Source: Protula sp. h YS-2021
Taxonomy: Eukaryota; Annelida; Polychaeta; Sabellida; Serpulidae
Assembly (NCBI GenBank): GCA_949752745.1
Contig: OX457027.1
Span: 60,538,859-60,602,858, forward strand
Length of the DNA: 64,000 nt
Direction: 5' to 3'
In this document: one piece after another, positions 26,106 to 36,545 of the stretch
Numbering within the stretch: the first letter of the stretch is position 1
Layout: each line of letters begins with the position of its first letter
Translations under genes and position numbers: made by a program
Notes under the pieces: model-generated
Told to the model about the DNA's origin: nothing
What the model saw: the letters and a program-made list of their open reading frames with translations, nothing else
Databases searched by the model: none

Positions 26106-26843
26106 CTATTTTTCTTCGTCTGCTTCACTCTGTTCACTGGCATCCATATCACTTTCTTCGTCACTGCTTTCATCTTCCTCCTCCTCATCTATAAGCTCTT
26201 CAAAGAATGCATCGTTTCTTCTTATAGCCGCCTTTAGTGCCCTTGAATACTCGTAATGTTTTTCATCAACAAAGTAATTAAAGTCTTCTAAAATGGTTTC
26301 ATAATGTTCGTTTTGTTGTAGACGTTGGGCATATTTGAATAGTCTCATAAACAGTTGTTTAAGTCGACGCTTATAAATGGGTCGAAAGTCATCACTTGCT
26401 ATTTCACGCGCATCTTCAAGCCCTTGTTCTTCATATTCTGAAACCTTTTCTTGAAATTTGGTATCATATTCATCGTAGACTTCTTGAACCATATCATACC
26501 AAACAGAGTCTGTTTCTGACTCACTTTCAGAGTCTGTTTCTGACTCACTTTCAGAGCTGTCGTCATCATCACCCTCAACACAATGTTCCATATGTTTGTA
26601 CAAAGCTTCTTGACTGTTGTACAACGCACCACATTCTGTACAAGCATGTGCATTCTTTTCAGTCATGTTGACGCTTTGACTTTCCATAGAAGACTCATCT
26701 AAAGTTTCAGTGATAGGTGGTTTTACAGGGTTTACCATATCTATCTCCAATTCTTCTTCTTCTGAAGTGTGAGCATTCTTTAAGTGTCTTTTAAGACTTT
26801 GTGGCCAATTGTAAGATTTCAAACAAATGTTGCATTTATACAT
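26106..26843 (-). CDS. Small C2H2-type zinc-finger, acidic protein of the palindromic element
   Basis: A 245-residue single-exon ORF. Finger 1 uses C4, C7, H20 and H25. A second finger-like unit uses C68, C71, H84 and C88 (C2HC). Residues 92-113 are an acidic D/S/E-rich run. A basic, aromatic segment (about 152-212) with YKRRLKQLF and RALKAAIRR follows. The tail (218-245) is strongly acidic. Family not recognised; DNA binding is inferred from the fingers. It starts in the unique centre and its last 80 codons lie in the left arm. A TATA box lies upstream and a poly(A) signal downstream. It is the only intact gene of the element, so it may regulate or help mobilise it. Confidence 0.75.
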   Translation of the reverse strand: MYKCNICLKSYNWPQSLKRHLKNAHTSEEEELEIDMVNPVKPPITETLDESSMESQSVNMTEKNAHACTECGALYNSQEALYKHMEHCVEGDDDDSSESESETDSESESETDSVWYDMVQEVYDEYDTKFQEKVSEYEEQGLEDAREIASDDFRPIYKRRLKQLFMRLFKYAQRLQQNEHYETILEDFNYFVDEKHYEYSRALKAAIRRNDAFFEELIDEEEEDESSDEESDMDASEQSEADEEK

Positions 26844-26897
26844 CTTTTCGGTTCAACATACACTTTTCAAATGATGAAAAAGCCTTTAAACATAGCC

Positions 26898-26905
26898 TTA
26901 TATAC
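26898..26905 (-). promoter_or_regulatory. TATA box of the zinc-finger gene
   Basis: TATATAAG on the minus strand, about 55 bp upstream of the ATG at 26843 and next to the AACATGTT array. Confidence 0.55.
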
Positions 26906-27016
26906 AACTTGTTGAACAACATGTTGAACAACATGTTCAACTTGTTGAACAACATGTTCAAGAACATGTTGAACAACATGTTCAACATGTTCAACATGTT
27001 GTTGAACATGTTGTCT
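26905..27016. repeat. AACATGTT palindrome array, centre
   Basis: Same repeat class as in the arms, located directly upstream of the zinc-finger gene's TATA box (the gene is on the minus strand). Confidence 0.95.
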
Positions 27017-27049
27017 ACGCCTAGGGTTAGGGTTATGCCGCTTAGGGGT

Positions 27050-27365
27050 GTCTAACGTCATGACGTCTTTATGACGTCATCAAGACGTCTTTATGACGTC
27101 ATCATGACGTCATTATGCTGAGTCAGCAACTATAACAAGTTTGAATTTTTGAGCAAGTTACACACCATATTTTGATTACATCAAAGTAACATAAAAGGAA
27201 GAGTGAGACATGCATTTCATGCATATCAAACAGTAACAAATTCTGCTGAGTCAGTTTTTTTTTGGTAAAGCGCGAGCCTGTTCGAATGACGTTATTATGA
27301 CGTCATAATGATGACGTCATAATGACGTCATGATGACGTCATAAAAACGTCATGATGACGTCTTA
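27050..27365. promoter_or_regulatory. CRE/MARE cluster in the centre of the palindromic element
   Basis: About seven TGACGTCA palindromes (CREB/ATF-type) plus extra GACGTC cores lie in two groups (27058-27115 and 27287-27362). TGCTGAGTCAGCA, a perfect Maf recognition element containing an AP-1 core, is at 27116-27128. A second TGCTGAGTCAG starts at 27244. Binding is inferred from motif identity only. Confidence 0.6.
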
Positions 27366-27376
27366 AACAACTGTTT

Positions 27377-27619
27377 ATGAGACTATTCAAATATGCCCAA
27401 CGTCTACAACAAAACGAACATTATGAAACCATTTTAGAAGACTTTAATTACTTTGTTGATGAAAAACATTACGAGTATTCAAGGGCACTAAAGGCGGCTA
27501 TAAGAAGAAACGATGCATTCTTTGAAGAGCTTCTAGATGAGGAGGAGGAAGATGAAAGCAGTGACGAAGAAAGTGATTTGGATGCCAGTGAACAGAGTGA
27601 AGCAGACGAAGAAAAATAG
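27377..27619 (+). pseudogene. Truncated duplicate of the zinc-finger protein, C-terminal 80 residues
   Basis: Matches residues 166-245 of the 26106-26843 product with at least two substitutions (I218L, M233L). It lacks both fingers. The truncation coincides with the arm boundary at 27362. An in-frame ATG exists, but no TATA box of its own was seen. Confidence 0.85.
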
Positions 27620-27825
27620 ACTTATTTGACTAAACATTATAATAAAGACTTTGTAAATCAATAAATGTTATAATATTGTTATAGATTTAAGCTGTATGTA
27701 TTTAAGTGTATTTAAGTGTATTTAAGTGTATTTAAGTGTATTTAAGTGTATTTAAGTGTATTTAAGTGTATTTAAATGTATTAATAAACCTATTCAACAT
27801 ATGTCTTGTTTTTTCTTTGCTTGAA

Positions 27826-27995
27826 CTACAACTTGTTGAACAACTTGTTAAACATGTTCAACATGTTCAACAACATGTTTAAAAAGTTGAACATGTTGAA
27901 CATGTTGAACATGTTCAACATGTTCAACTTGTTGAACATGTTGTTGAACATGTTGAACATGTTGAACAACAATTGTTGTACAATTGCTAAACAAC
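27826..27995. repeat. AACATGTT palindrome array, right arm
   Basis: Mirror of the left-arm array, slightly shorter. Confidence 0.95.
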
Positions 27996-28099
27996 TTGTT
28001 GAACAATAGTTTGACGTAAAAATAATTCAAACACATGTTTGAATGGTGGGGGGCGCGCGCCATTCCAATAACCCACCTATGCACAAACTACTGTAAACT

Positions 28100-28610
28100 A
28101 AAACATCAACCTGAATCCAACGGTGAAATTTTCATGCAAATCCGTCAACTATAGCGGAAGTTATCCCACTTTTTACAAAATTAAAATTGTGGTAAATATC
28201 AACACAGCCAACTGCGCAAATAGCCTATAACCACTTAATGTTAAAACTAGATATAAAACTGAATCAAACAGTGAAAGTTTCATGCAAATCCGTCAATCAT
28301 AACAAAAGTCATTCCACTTTTTACAAAATTAAAATGGTGGTAAATATGCACACAGCCAGCTGCGCAAATAGCCTATAACCACTTAATATTAAAACTAGAT
28401 ATAAAACTGAATTAAACAGTGAAAGTTTCATGTAAATCGGTCAATCATAACAAAAGTTATTCCACTTTTAACTTGTCATTTTTAAGGTGAATTCATGATG
28501 CATACAGCTAGCTACGCAACCAGTCCATGACTATGTGAAAACTAGATATAAAACTGAATCAAACAGTGAAATTTTCAGACAAATCGGTCAAGTATAACAC
28601 TTAGGGTCAC
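28100..28610. repeat. 148-bp tandem repeat, right arm
   Basis: Mirror copy of the 148-bp units of the left arm, in reverse orientation. Confidence 0.9.
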
Positions 28611-28919
28611 ACTGCAACTCCAAGCAGCTAGACACTGCTGCCTCAGAAAAACAACAAAGCCAGACACCGCTGTCTACGTTGTTTATGACGAAGTCTGATT
28701 ACGCAGTCTGATTACGCTGGCTATAGATGACGCAGTCTGATTACACTGATGACGAAATGCTGCTGCTGATGATTGCAGGTTGTAGGACGCCATTTTTTTT
28801 CTCTAAGTAAACACTGCATTTCAAACAAAAAAAAAAAGTAAATAAACGAATAGTGGAGTACAAAGAGCAACATAAGCAAAACATTTTATCATGGTGTTGG
28901 TATGTATGCATGAGAGTGT

Positions 28920-29190
28920 GGGGGGAAAAAAAGTTGCCATCAGAAGGTTAAAATACCTATACGGCTTATGAAACGCTCAGTCGTGGTGTTGGTGGGTGTG
29001 TGAAGGTGAGAGTGTGAGGGGAAAAAAAGTTGCCATCAGAAGGTTATAATACCTATGCGGCTTATGAAATGCTCAGTCGTGGTGTGTGTGTGTGGAGAGA
29101 GAGAGTGTGAGGGGAAAAAGTTGCCATCAGAAGGTTGAAATACCTATGCTACTTACGAAATGAAACGCTCAGTCGTGGTATTTGTGTGTG
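28920..29190. repeat. Three ~90-105-bp tandem units, right arm
   Basis: Reverse-complement copy of 24522-24795, with GTTGCCATCAGAAGG repeated three times and a neighbouring (TG)n tract. Confidence 0.85.
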
Positions 29191-29218
29191 TGTGTGTGTG
29201 TGTGTGGGAAATGAAAAG

Positions 29219-29252
<34 letters not shown>

Positions 29253-29253
<1 letters not shown>

Positions 29254-29790
29254 AGTTTGTTTACTAAGTTTGTTTATAAAGTTTCAATGAGTTTCAATTA
29301 TGCAAATAACCAAAGTTGGTTTACAAATTTTGTTTACAAAGTTTGTTTATAAAGTTTGTTTACAAATTGTGTTTACAACGTTTGTTTACAAAGTTTGTTT
29401 ACAAAGTTTCAATGAGTTTCAATTATGCAAATAACCAAAGTTTGTTACAAATTTTGTTTACAAATTTTGTTTGCAAAGTTTGTTTACAAAGTTTGTTTAC
29501 AAATTGTGTTTACAAAGTTTGTTTACAATGTTTGTTTACAAATTGTGTTTACAAAGTTTGTTTACAAAGTTTGTTGACAAAGTTTGTCTACAAAGTTTCA
29601 ATGAGTTTCAATTATGTAAATAACCAAAGTTTGTTTACAAATTTTGTTTACAAAGTTTGTTTACAAATTTTGTTTACAAAGTTTGTTTACAAAGTTTGTT
29701 TACAAATTTTGTTTATAAAGTTTGTTTAGAAAGTTTGTTTACACAGTTTGTTTACACAGTTTGTTTACAAAGTTCACTTTTGTTTACAAA
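29253..29790. repeat. GTAAACA (forkhead-like) array, right arm
   Basis: Mirror copy of the left-arm array (TTTGTTTAC units and ATTTGCAT-type sites on the opposite strand). Confidence 0.9.
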
Positions 29791-30026
29791 GTTTCAATTC
29801 GTTACCATGACCACGCCTATGACGTCTCTTCCGGTCCAGACAGTATGATAGACAGAAAGTGGGCGGGGCTTCATTGTCTTCATTGATCTCATTGGCTTTT
29901 CATTGGTCACGTGACTGATGACGTCATTATCACCATGGTTACGCCTTGGTTACGCCTATGACGTCACTTCCGGTCCAGACAGTATGACGTCATCAAGTGG
30001 TCCAAAACTGTCCTTTCCTACCTACT

Positions 30027-30032
30027 TCAATC
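30027..30032. repeat. Target site duplication, right (TCAATC)
   Basis: Matches 23682-23687 exactly and directly follows the CCTACCTACT terminus. Confidence 0.75.
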
Positions 30033-31199
30033 TAATTAATTGTTAGTTTCCTGAACAATTACTGAAGTGATACAAATGTAAAATCCCGCTAAATAATTTG
30101 TCTTTTAGCATCTGAAATATTGTTTCTGAATTTGTTTAATTAATTTATCTTATTTTAATGGTGCTAAGCTAAATAAATAATGCTAAGAACCGATCTGGTA
30201 AAACAGTCAGCACGGTAGGCATTGTGGATTTGAGACGATACGAATCTTTCCAGTTGTAAGGTATGAAACAACCAGAGTTTTACGAAACGATGGGGTAGAT
30301 TCGACACGATTTTGCGAAGGCAGAAAGGGCCCCATTAATAGGCACTTGAAAGGCAGAAACGGTCAGTACAAACTTACACTTAACAACCTGTTATTGGTAC
30401 TGTACACATTGCTGTTCGAGCAATATGAGTTTAAGATCAATATATATATCAATATATCTTCACTTAAGATTTCCGCTTTAGATTTACTAATTCTTTCCAT
30501 ATTTATAGAAACATAAAAGAATAAAAAATTCACAAGCCCTAGCTAATTTTACTGCCAGCATTGTTGTACAAGAGATATGCTATGAATCACTGTAGCAAGA
30601 ACTGGAGCATTTCAGTAAACATGAAAGGTACGGTTTTCAAGGCAGAAATCTCAAGCCCTTAAAATTAACAATAAACTACGTCAAAGTTTTAGAGATTAGT
30701 AATTTCCTTTGACGTCTCGAGGCTTTAATGTTCATACTTATTTTAAAAGCCTAAACATAACCAACATGAAATAATTACTTTATAAGATACAACAGAGTTA
30801 TCTGAATTAATTTTAAAACATTTATATTATTGCACTTAACAATACGACGAGGCCAGTAATCCACATTTTTGCCACAATTATTAAGATTTAAATGTATTGC
30901 ATATATACACTACATCGAGCGGTTTCAGTGTTAAAAGAAAAGAAAAAGCTTGTGGGTTAGTATAATTTCTTGTACCCCCCTTCCAGTGGACGTTGTGAGC
31001 CCAAATAAACAAAGTCGTGTTGTTCGATGATAAGTTGTGTGTCTCCCTGCAAAATAGGAACGTGTAAACATCTGGCTTAATATAAAAGCTTAATTGACCT
31101 ATTCATGAATGCCATGTCTGTTTTTAGGTCAGAATAATTTGCATATGAAAAGAGTTCATTCTCACCTGTTTGGTGAAAAGATTCTCCTGGGAAACACAC
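30033..31199. other. Unannotated spacer upstream of BTG
   Basis: AT-rich, no ORF of note. Could hold distal regulatory DNA of the BTG gene. Confidence 0.4.
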
Positions 31200-31320
31200 T
31201 ACGTCATTGGAAAACAAAATTACCTGCCATATATGGCACAAACACTTTCTAGAGCTGCGAATCTAATTGGCTCACAAAACCAGGTCACTGTGACGTGGAC
31301 TGTGACGTATGCTGATGTTT
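31200..31320 (+). promoter_or_regulatory. Immediate-early style proximal promoter of BTG
   Basis: Contains TACGTCA (31200-31206), inverted CCAAT boxes (ATTGG at 31206-31210 and 31266-31270), a CArG box (31227-31236), and the CRE half-site contexts TGACGTGG (31291-31298) and TGACGTAT (31303-31310). No clear TATA box; the start site is not defined. Confidence 0.5.
31227..31236. promoter_or_regulatory. CArG box (SRF site)
   Basis: CCATATATGG is a perfect match to CC(A/T)6GG, 300 bp upstream of the BTG start codon. Confidence 0.6.
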
Positions 31321-31535
31321 ATTAACTGAATACACAAAGAACCCAAGCCACTCCAAAGCAAACGCCAAGCGAACAAGAAGTGAAAGAAATATCTCCGAAC
31401 TTTCGACCAGAAGTGCATGGAAATATATTGAAGTGATCAAAATTGCAACAGAACTTTGTTCCATTTACAGTAGATATCTGTGGTTGAACAAAAAACATCG
31501 GATAAGAGTGAAACAAGCAGAACATTTTAATCAAA

Positions 31536-32078
31536 ATGAGAGAAGAAGTAAACAACGCCATTGCATTTTTGAGACAAATAATGTCTTCAGCTGGCACTCC
31601 TCGGCATGTGATAGAAAATTTCATGAAGTCACTCAGTTGTGTTTTGTATGAACATTATAACAATCATTGGTTTCCTGAGAAACCGTTTAAAGGGAGTGGC
31701 TATAGGTGTTTGAGAATTGTCAACAATAAAATGGACCCGCTACTCGCGAAGGCCGGTAGAAATAGTGGACTTAGCGTGTATCACCTGTTGCAGCTTTTGC
31801 CTGTTGAATTCACAATGTGGATAGATCCAGATGAGGTATCGTATAGGATAGGAGAAGATGGCAGCATCGGAGTCGTTTACAGTGCTGACAGCCGAGACTG
31901 TTCCGACAGCGATTCCACGGACTCGCAATCATCCAGTGACGAAGCTCAAGAGCAATCTCAGGATATTTATGAAACCTGCAACAGTCATGTGAACGGTTCC
32001 ATGTTTGTGCCTGAACATACTTCCCAGTCACTCAGTGGTATCAGTTTCGATTATTTCACAGCAGCAGCAGTCAGCTAG
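31536..32078 (+). CDS. BTG1/2-like: BTG1/BTG2-like antiproliferative protein
   Basis: 180 residues, one exon, ATG with A at -3. The N-terminal BTG domain spans about residues 1-117. Box A is at about 41-61 (HWFPEKP...GSGYRCLRI) and box B at about 87-109 (LPVEFTMWIDP...YRIGEDG). LLQLL at 84-88 fits an LxxLL motif. A Ser/Asp/Glu-rich tail (117-145) and a short C-terminus follow. No PAM2-type Tob extension is seen, which favours BTG1/2 over Tob. BTG/Tob proteins bind the CAF1 (CNOT7/8) deadenylase and restrain proliferation. The vertebrate BTG1/2 genes have an intron in the domain; here the coding region is uninterrupted. Probably the functional gene: the frame is intact and there is an upstream promoter and 3' poly(A) signals. 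Confidence 0.93.
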   Translation: MREEVNNAIAFLRQIMSSAGTPRHVIENFMKSLSCVLYEHYNNHWFPEKPFKGSGYRCLRIVNNKMDPLLAKAGRNSGLSVYHLLQLLPVEFTMWIDPDEVSYRIGEDGSIGVVYSADSRDCSDSDSTDSQSSSDEAQEQSQDIYETCNSHVNGSMFVPEHTSQSLSGISFDYFTAAAVS

Positions 32079-33640
32079 ATCATAGGAATGGTGAATAGTT
32101 CGCCACAGTATTTGTGATCTCTGAAAAACTGATGTTAACCCATTGAGTCCCAAGCGGACAATTATTTGCCGAATTTGTGATTAGTGATTCGTGGTTATTT
32201 TATGTGAAAAATAACTGCTCGGACTGTGTTCAGTTGTTGACGACTCTCATTCCGACCATGGACATCGTGTTCAAGAACTTGCAGCATTTGAATATAAACA
32301 GTAACTGCACATACTGTGTTTGTCTTGAAAGTATTAACTTACACAAAAATAATAGAATATGTGTACTTTTCTCGCAATAAACCTGCATCCACAAGTCTTT
32401 TTGAAGGCTTTCCAGGTTTTGTTTGTTTAATAAACTGATTATATTTAACGGAAAATGCTGAAGAAACCCACTTGAGATACAGGTGATTATATACACCTCA
32501 TTTGGTGTCTGCAAGTAACCCATGTTTTGGTTATTAAAGTGCGGAGAAAATTATTTAAGAGCCGGTCTGAAAATAAGTTTTCATGGAAGTTGTGTAAGAA
32601 ACTTGTTAAGATTCCTGACATATCTCAAGTGGGTTTACTCGTATAAAAAAAAACGTAAAAAAAAAGTTTCAGTTCTTTTTAAAAGTGCTCCCCTATTGGA
32701 GTATGTTGAAAAGTTTTTCGATGGAAAATTTAGTCAGCCAGGACTTACAGTATTGTGTAAAGTTTTTGCTAAGAGACGTGCAAACGGGAGTTTTGCATGT
32801 ATTTCGACTGTTATCTCTCAGGCAAATGCAAGCATATGTTTATGTGTGGCTTCAAGTTCGTGGACTTAGCTTTTATTTCCTGCTAATGTGTATTTAATCA
32901 TGACTTTTGAGCAACGTTGCCATATTTCATTGCATGTCAATTTTACATCGTTGACTTGTTTGTGATAATAGCCAAGTTTTATGTGCTTTTAAGACGGGTG
33001 AGCTGCTGGACAAAAAAGTTATATTGCGAATACAAAACAAACAAACAAAAAAAAAACACAAAAAACACGCGATACTGTGTTTTAACGGTAGTTATTGGCA
33101 ATGTAGGTTTTATCCTCTGGTGTAGTTACTTCTTCGGCGTGTTTCGCATTGTATTGGCAGTCCAGCTCTTTCTTTTATAGATCTGCTACCCAGTGTAGAG
33201 GGAAAATGCGATTTTGACAATCAAATTACGAGTGATTTCAAGAGGTCTTTCTTCGCATCAGATGCATGTTTAAGAACTAGTGGTCGCATTTAGAGGTGTT
33301 ACAGTTTACTTCAAGTGTGCTGGGTCAATATCTTTTGAGGTAAATTGTGTGTCCGTGTATATGTGCATTTGGATTCTGTTTAGAATTTGATCTCTAGATT
33401 CTTTATGGGTGCAAGAGAGCTAAGACCAGGAGAAGCTCTTTTATTTGATGACGGTTGTGTATCTTTTAGTTTTTCATTTCTAATAGAATGTTAGGTATTA
33501 GTTGTTGTGCCTGTGAATGAAGTGCAAATACGTGTTTATGCTGAAGAAAAGGTTCAGAACTTTGTGCATTTATTTTGTCACAAAATATGGTACAGTTGAC
33601 CTCGAAGGTTATATAATAAACTTGAAATTGCAGTTTCAGT
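32079..33640 (+). other. Likely long 3' UTR of BTG
   Basis: No further conserved coding sequence. AATAAA occurs at 32376, 32429 and 33615. Several ATTTA pentamers (for example near 32553, 32889, 33286 and 33565) would fit an unstable immediate-early mRNA. The true end is unknown. Confidence 0.45.
32376..32381 (+). terminator. Candidate proximal poly(A) signal of BTG
   Basis: AATAAA about 300 bp after the stop; a second one lies at 32429-32434 and a distal one at 33615-33620. Confidence 0.45.
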
Positions 33641-33696
33641 TTTATTTTTTTATGCGCTCAGTGAAGGATTATTTGAAACTTGAAGTCCGTTTTTTA

Positions 33697-34253
33697 AGAC
33701 CCCAACCGGCGAGCCCGGGGGGGGGGGGGGTCTATGGATTGCCGTCCGTCCGTGTGTCACACTTTAAATGCTGTTTTGTTTCTACGCAAGTTCTCCGAAA
33801 CTATTTACCCTAGGCATATGCAACCTTGCACAGTTAAAATATATATATATATTGAAGTTGTGCAACGTCGTGTTATTTTTCAAATCGGCCAAAATGGCGA
33901 CTTGTCAAAAGTTTTGATATTTTGAGATGATTGCAATGTAAGACTTGGGTGCTTTCCACGCGAGATCTCCGAAACAATTAATCCTAGGCATATGCAACCT
34001 TGCACAGTTAAAATATATTTATTGAAGTTGTGCAACATCGTGTTATTTTTCAAACCGGCCAAGAATTGCGAAAATGGCGGCTTGAGCTTCTGTCACAAAG
34101 ACGCAACGAACACGTACGGTACTATTTCACTGTTCTCTCTTCTCTATCAGTTCAAGTAATGTTTTTTTCCTTCCAGTCATTGCTATCGGTTGCTGATTCC
34201 TATATTCCAGTGATTGTTACCGTTTAGTCAATCACAGTGTCCGGTTGGGGTCT
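33697..34253. mobile_element. MITE-like element with perfect 13-bp inverted ends
   Basis: AGACCCCAACCGG at 33697-33709 and its exact complement at 34241-34253 bracket 557 bp. Inside are a poly(G) tract and two ~180-bp units sharing GGCATATGCAACCTTGCACA and TTGAAGTTGTGCAAC. No target duplication was identified. Confidence 0.6.
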
Positions 34254-36457
34254 GCGCCCTCGACGATGGCTTGTCGTTTTTAAAACATCTTTACTATAAA
34301 TCACGTGCTGTTTTTCTGACAAAGGGAGAATATGAGTAAATTAATTTTCGTTTTTTTTGTGTTTGTTTAGTTGGTTAAAATGCATTGCAAAACAAGTTTT
34401 ATGAGGTCATATCGAATCGCTCTTTGCAGGTGGAAAGACGCAGTGAGGGATTAAATGTTCAGGACAATTTTCCATGTGAGGACCGGACAGTCACGTGAAT
34501 TGATCCATACCAATCCACGTACATATGCTAATAAGCATGCAATATTGCCTTTGCTCCATTTCACACTACATCAGAACATAAAAGGAACATTCACGTCGAC
34601 GCAGGTTTTCTTTTGTTTTCTCGAAATTTGGGACAGCGATACGTTATTGCATATTGCTCGTAGTCAAATCAATTTTTCCCTTCGGTTGCGTGTATTGTTG
34701 GCGATTATAACACATTTTTTTGCGTTTGTGCAAGAAAGTAGCCGTTGTTGCGCTCAAAGTGAAGACTGAAACACCAAGTAACATTTTAATGAGATGACTT
34801 TTTGACAACAGAATGAACTGTTTGGAACCTTTTAACTAGCTTAAGACAGAGTTCTTTGGGACAATTGGCGTTTTATCTGAACTTCTACCACATCTCTCAG
34901 TGGAATATATCTGATACCACCACCCTTTTGTAGGTCATGTTAATTAAAGAACGGTCTGCGGTTGGACAAATCCCATATTTCACGACCAGACCGTAGTGTA
35001 AGAGTGGTGAGATTTTTTAAGAACTTGGGGGGGGGGGGGGGATGTTCCCGTTTATGTAATCTTCTGACATCAACGCTCGCTGCCAAACTGTGTGCTACGA
35101 ACCAACTTGATTAGCTCGCGTTTTTTTTCTTCTGAAAAAAAAAAACGAAAGAGATAAACGAACGCCTTCTCTGTGTCATTTTAATTACATTTTTTTAAAC
35201 AAAATTAAAACTAAGCTGCTGTGGGAGGAGAGTTACAATTAGGTTTCAAGGGCACATTAACTTTGTTCGAAAGATAGATTCTATATATATTAGAAAACCG
35301 TTGAGACGTCAGCGCTTCTACCGAAATAGTGCTAGCAAAGACAAATTTCTAGTTCCAGTTAAGTTTTTCGTCTTTTAAAAGTTTCCGTCATAGCGACATA
35401 TCGGATATAGCAACATTATTGTTCTGTCCGAGCTATGTCGTTACAGTGATATTGTACTGTGTCTTTTTAAAGGAGAACATGGTGGTGTTTCAGTCTTTTC
35501 ATATGTTTTGCAAGTCATCCGCCCCGCCCCAATTATTTTTGTGCATTGGTCATAATTTTGGTACTCTTTACTGGTGGAAAGTTCAGATAATCTCTATGTG
35601 TGTGATCAAAAGCGGCCCACTTCGAGTTGATTGAAAGGGTGGCACAAGTAAGATGGCAAACTGCTTTTTGTCGGGCATGGGATTGTGTCAGGGCAAAGTC
35701 CCCCCTCCCCGATAAATCCTATCATCTCGAAAAGCGGTTTGGCATGCTTTTCAAAGACTATGCTAAATGTTTTACGAATCCTCGCTAAACATATAACAAT
35801 AGACTCGACGTGATTACACCATTGACTGGCTGCTTCTTGGTGTGCCTCAACAAACTACTCATGTTATGCCATTCAGCTCATAAATAATGTTATGTGTCAC
35901 TAATCTCCTTCGACACTCCTTGGAATATGTCACTTTCTAAGACAAGGATTAATGAATATTTGCTCTTTGGCAATGTCTTTGAAATCCAATTCAAATTAGA
36001 AATAATCAATTACAAATCAAGAGAAAGGTCGTCAAGGCGGTGCCAGATATTATGTAGATCATTGAAAATGTGCAGGCTAAGGTGAAGAAAAAAATAGCCT
36101 TGTTCCTCATACCCTGACCTTTTTTTTAGGGCAGATCGAAAAATGAATGACCCAGCCAGATCTATAAAATTTCAAGTTAAAAAAAAAAAGAAATCGGCCG
36201 GCAGGGGGTGTCGAAGCTTTTCAGGTAAAAAGAATTTAGCCAGGACGCAGAAATAGAGCTAAAAATAGTCTTTCAGGGGTCACATTTGTCCTTATTTTTA
36301 TTTTGACCGCATTTCAAATTTTGGCGAATGATTGGTCACCTAAATTTTCATTAAGAAAAATAAGTTTTGCCCTTACTGGGTCTATTTTTGCAATAAAAAA
36401 AAGATTGCGGGCCGAATCAAATTAATCCTCTTGATACCGAGAGGGGTTTTCCTGCAC
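34254..36457. other. Unannotated intergenic DNA
   Basis: No conserved coding region. Poly(G) and poly(A) tracts (for example 35029-35041) may be unreliable in length. Confidence 0.4.
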
Positions 36458-36545
36458 GGGGTACGGAAAATGGCAACGGAAAAATGGCAACTTGAAATAA
36501 TGGCAATAGAAAAAATGGCAAATTGAAAAAACGAAATTATTATGG
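36458..36545. repeat. Solo arm of the ATGGCAACGGAAA foldback family (B)
   Basis: Starts GGGGTACGGA, identical to the left end of the complete element at 48976. It continues with modules such as GGAAAAATGGCAAC. No partner arm is visible downstream. Confidence 0.6.

Larger units (their letters stand above)
23688..26363 (+). repeat. Left inverted arm
   Basis: 2676 bp. From the tip inward it holds: two copies of a CTGTCTGGACCGGAAGTGAC segment with CRE-like TGACGTCA; a GTAAACA-rich array; poly(T) and (CA)n; three ~100-bp units; a 148-bp tandem array; an AACATGTT array; a 10-bp repeat; and the C-terminal 80 codons of the zinc-finger gene. Confidence 0.95.
23688..30026. mobile_element. 6.3-kb palindromic transposable element with 2.67-kb inverted arms
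   Basis: The left arm 23688-26363 and right arm 27362-30026 are reverse complements with few substitutions and small differences in simple-repeat length. They enclose a 998-bp unique centre. The termini are 5'-AG ... CT-3', flanked by the 6-bp duplication TCAATC. Long terminal inverted repeats, AG/CT ends and 6-bp duplications are the terminal signature described for Polintons/Mavericks. However, no polymerase, integrase or capsid gene is present, so at most it is a non-autonomous relative. It carries one small gene starting in the centre and many internal repeats. Confidence 0.85.
27362..30026 (-). repeat. Right inverted arm
   Basis: 2665 bp, the reverse complement of the left arm. The break in pairing with the left arm falls at 26363/27362, within the coding sequence of the zinc-finger gene. 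This arm therefore carries only its 3' end. The 10-bp TTTAAGTGTA repeat is longer here than in the left arm. Confidence 0.95.

Noticed and set aside
27020..27035. Telomere-like GGGTTAGGGTTA
   Set aside because: Only two units, embedded in the centre of a mobile element; too short to be telomeric.
34455..34769. 104-codon + strand ORF
   Set aside because: No conserved domain, no context; probably chance.
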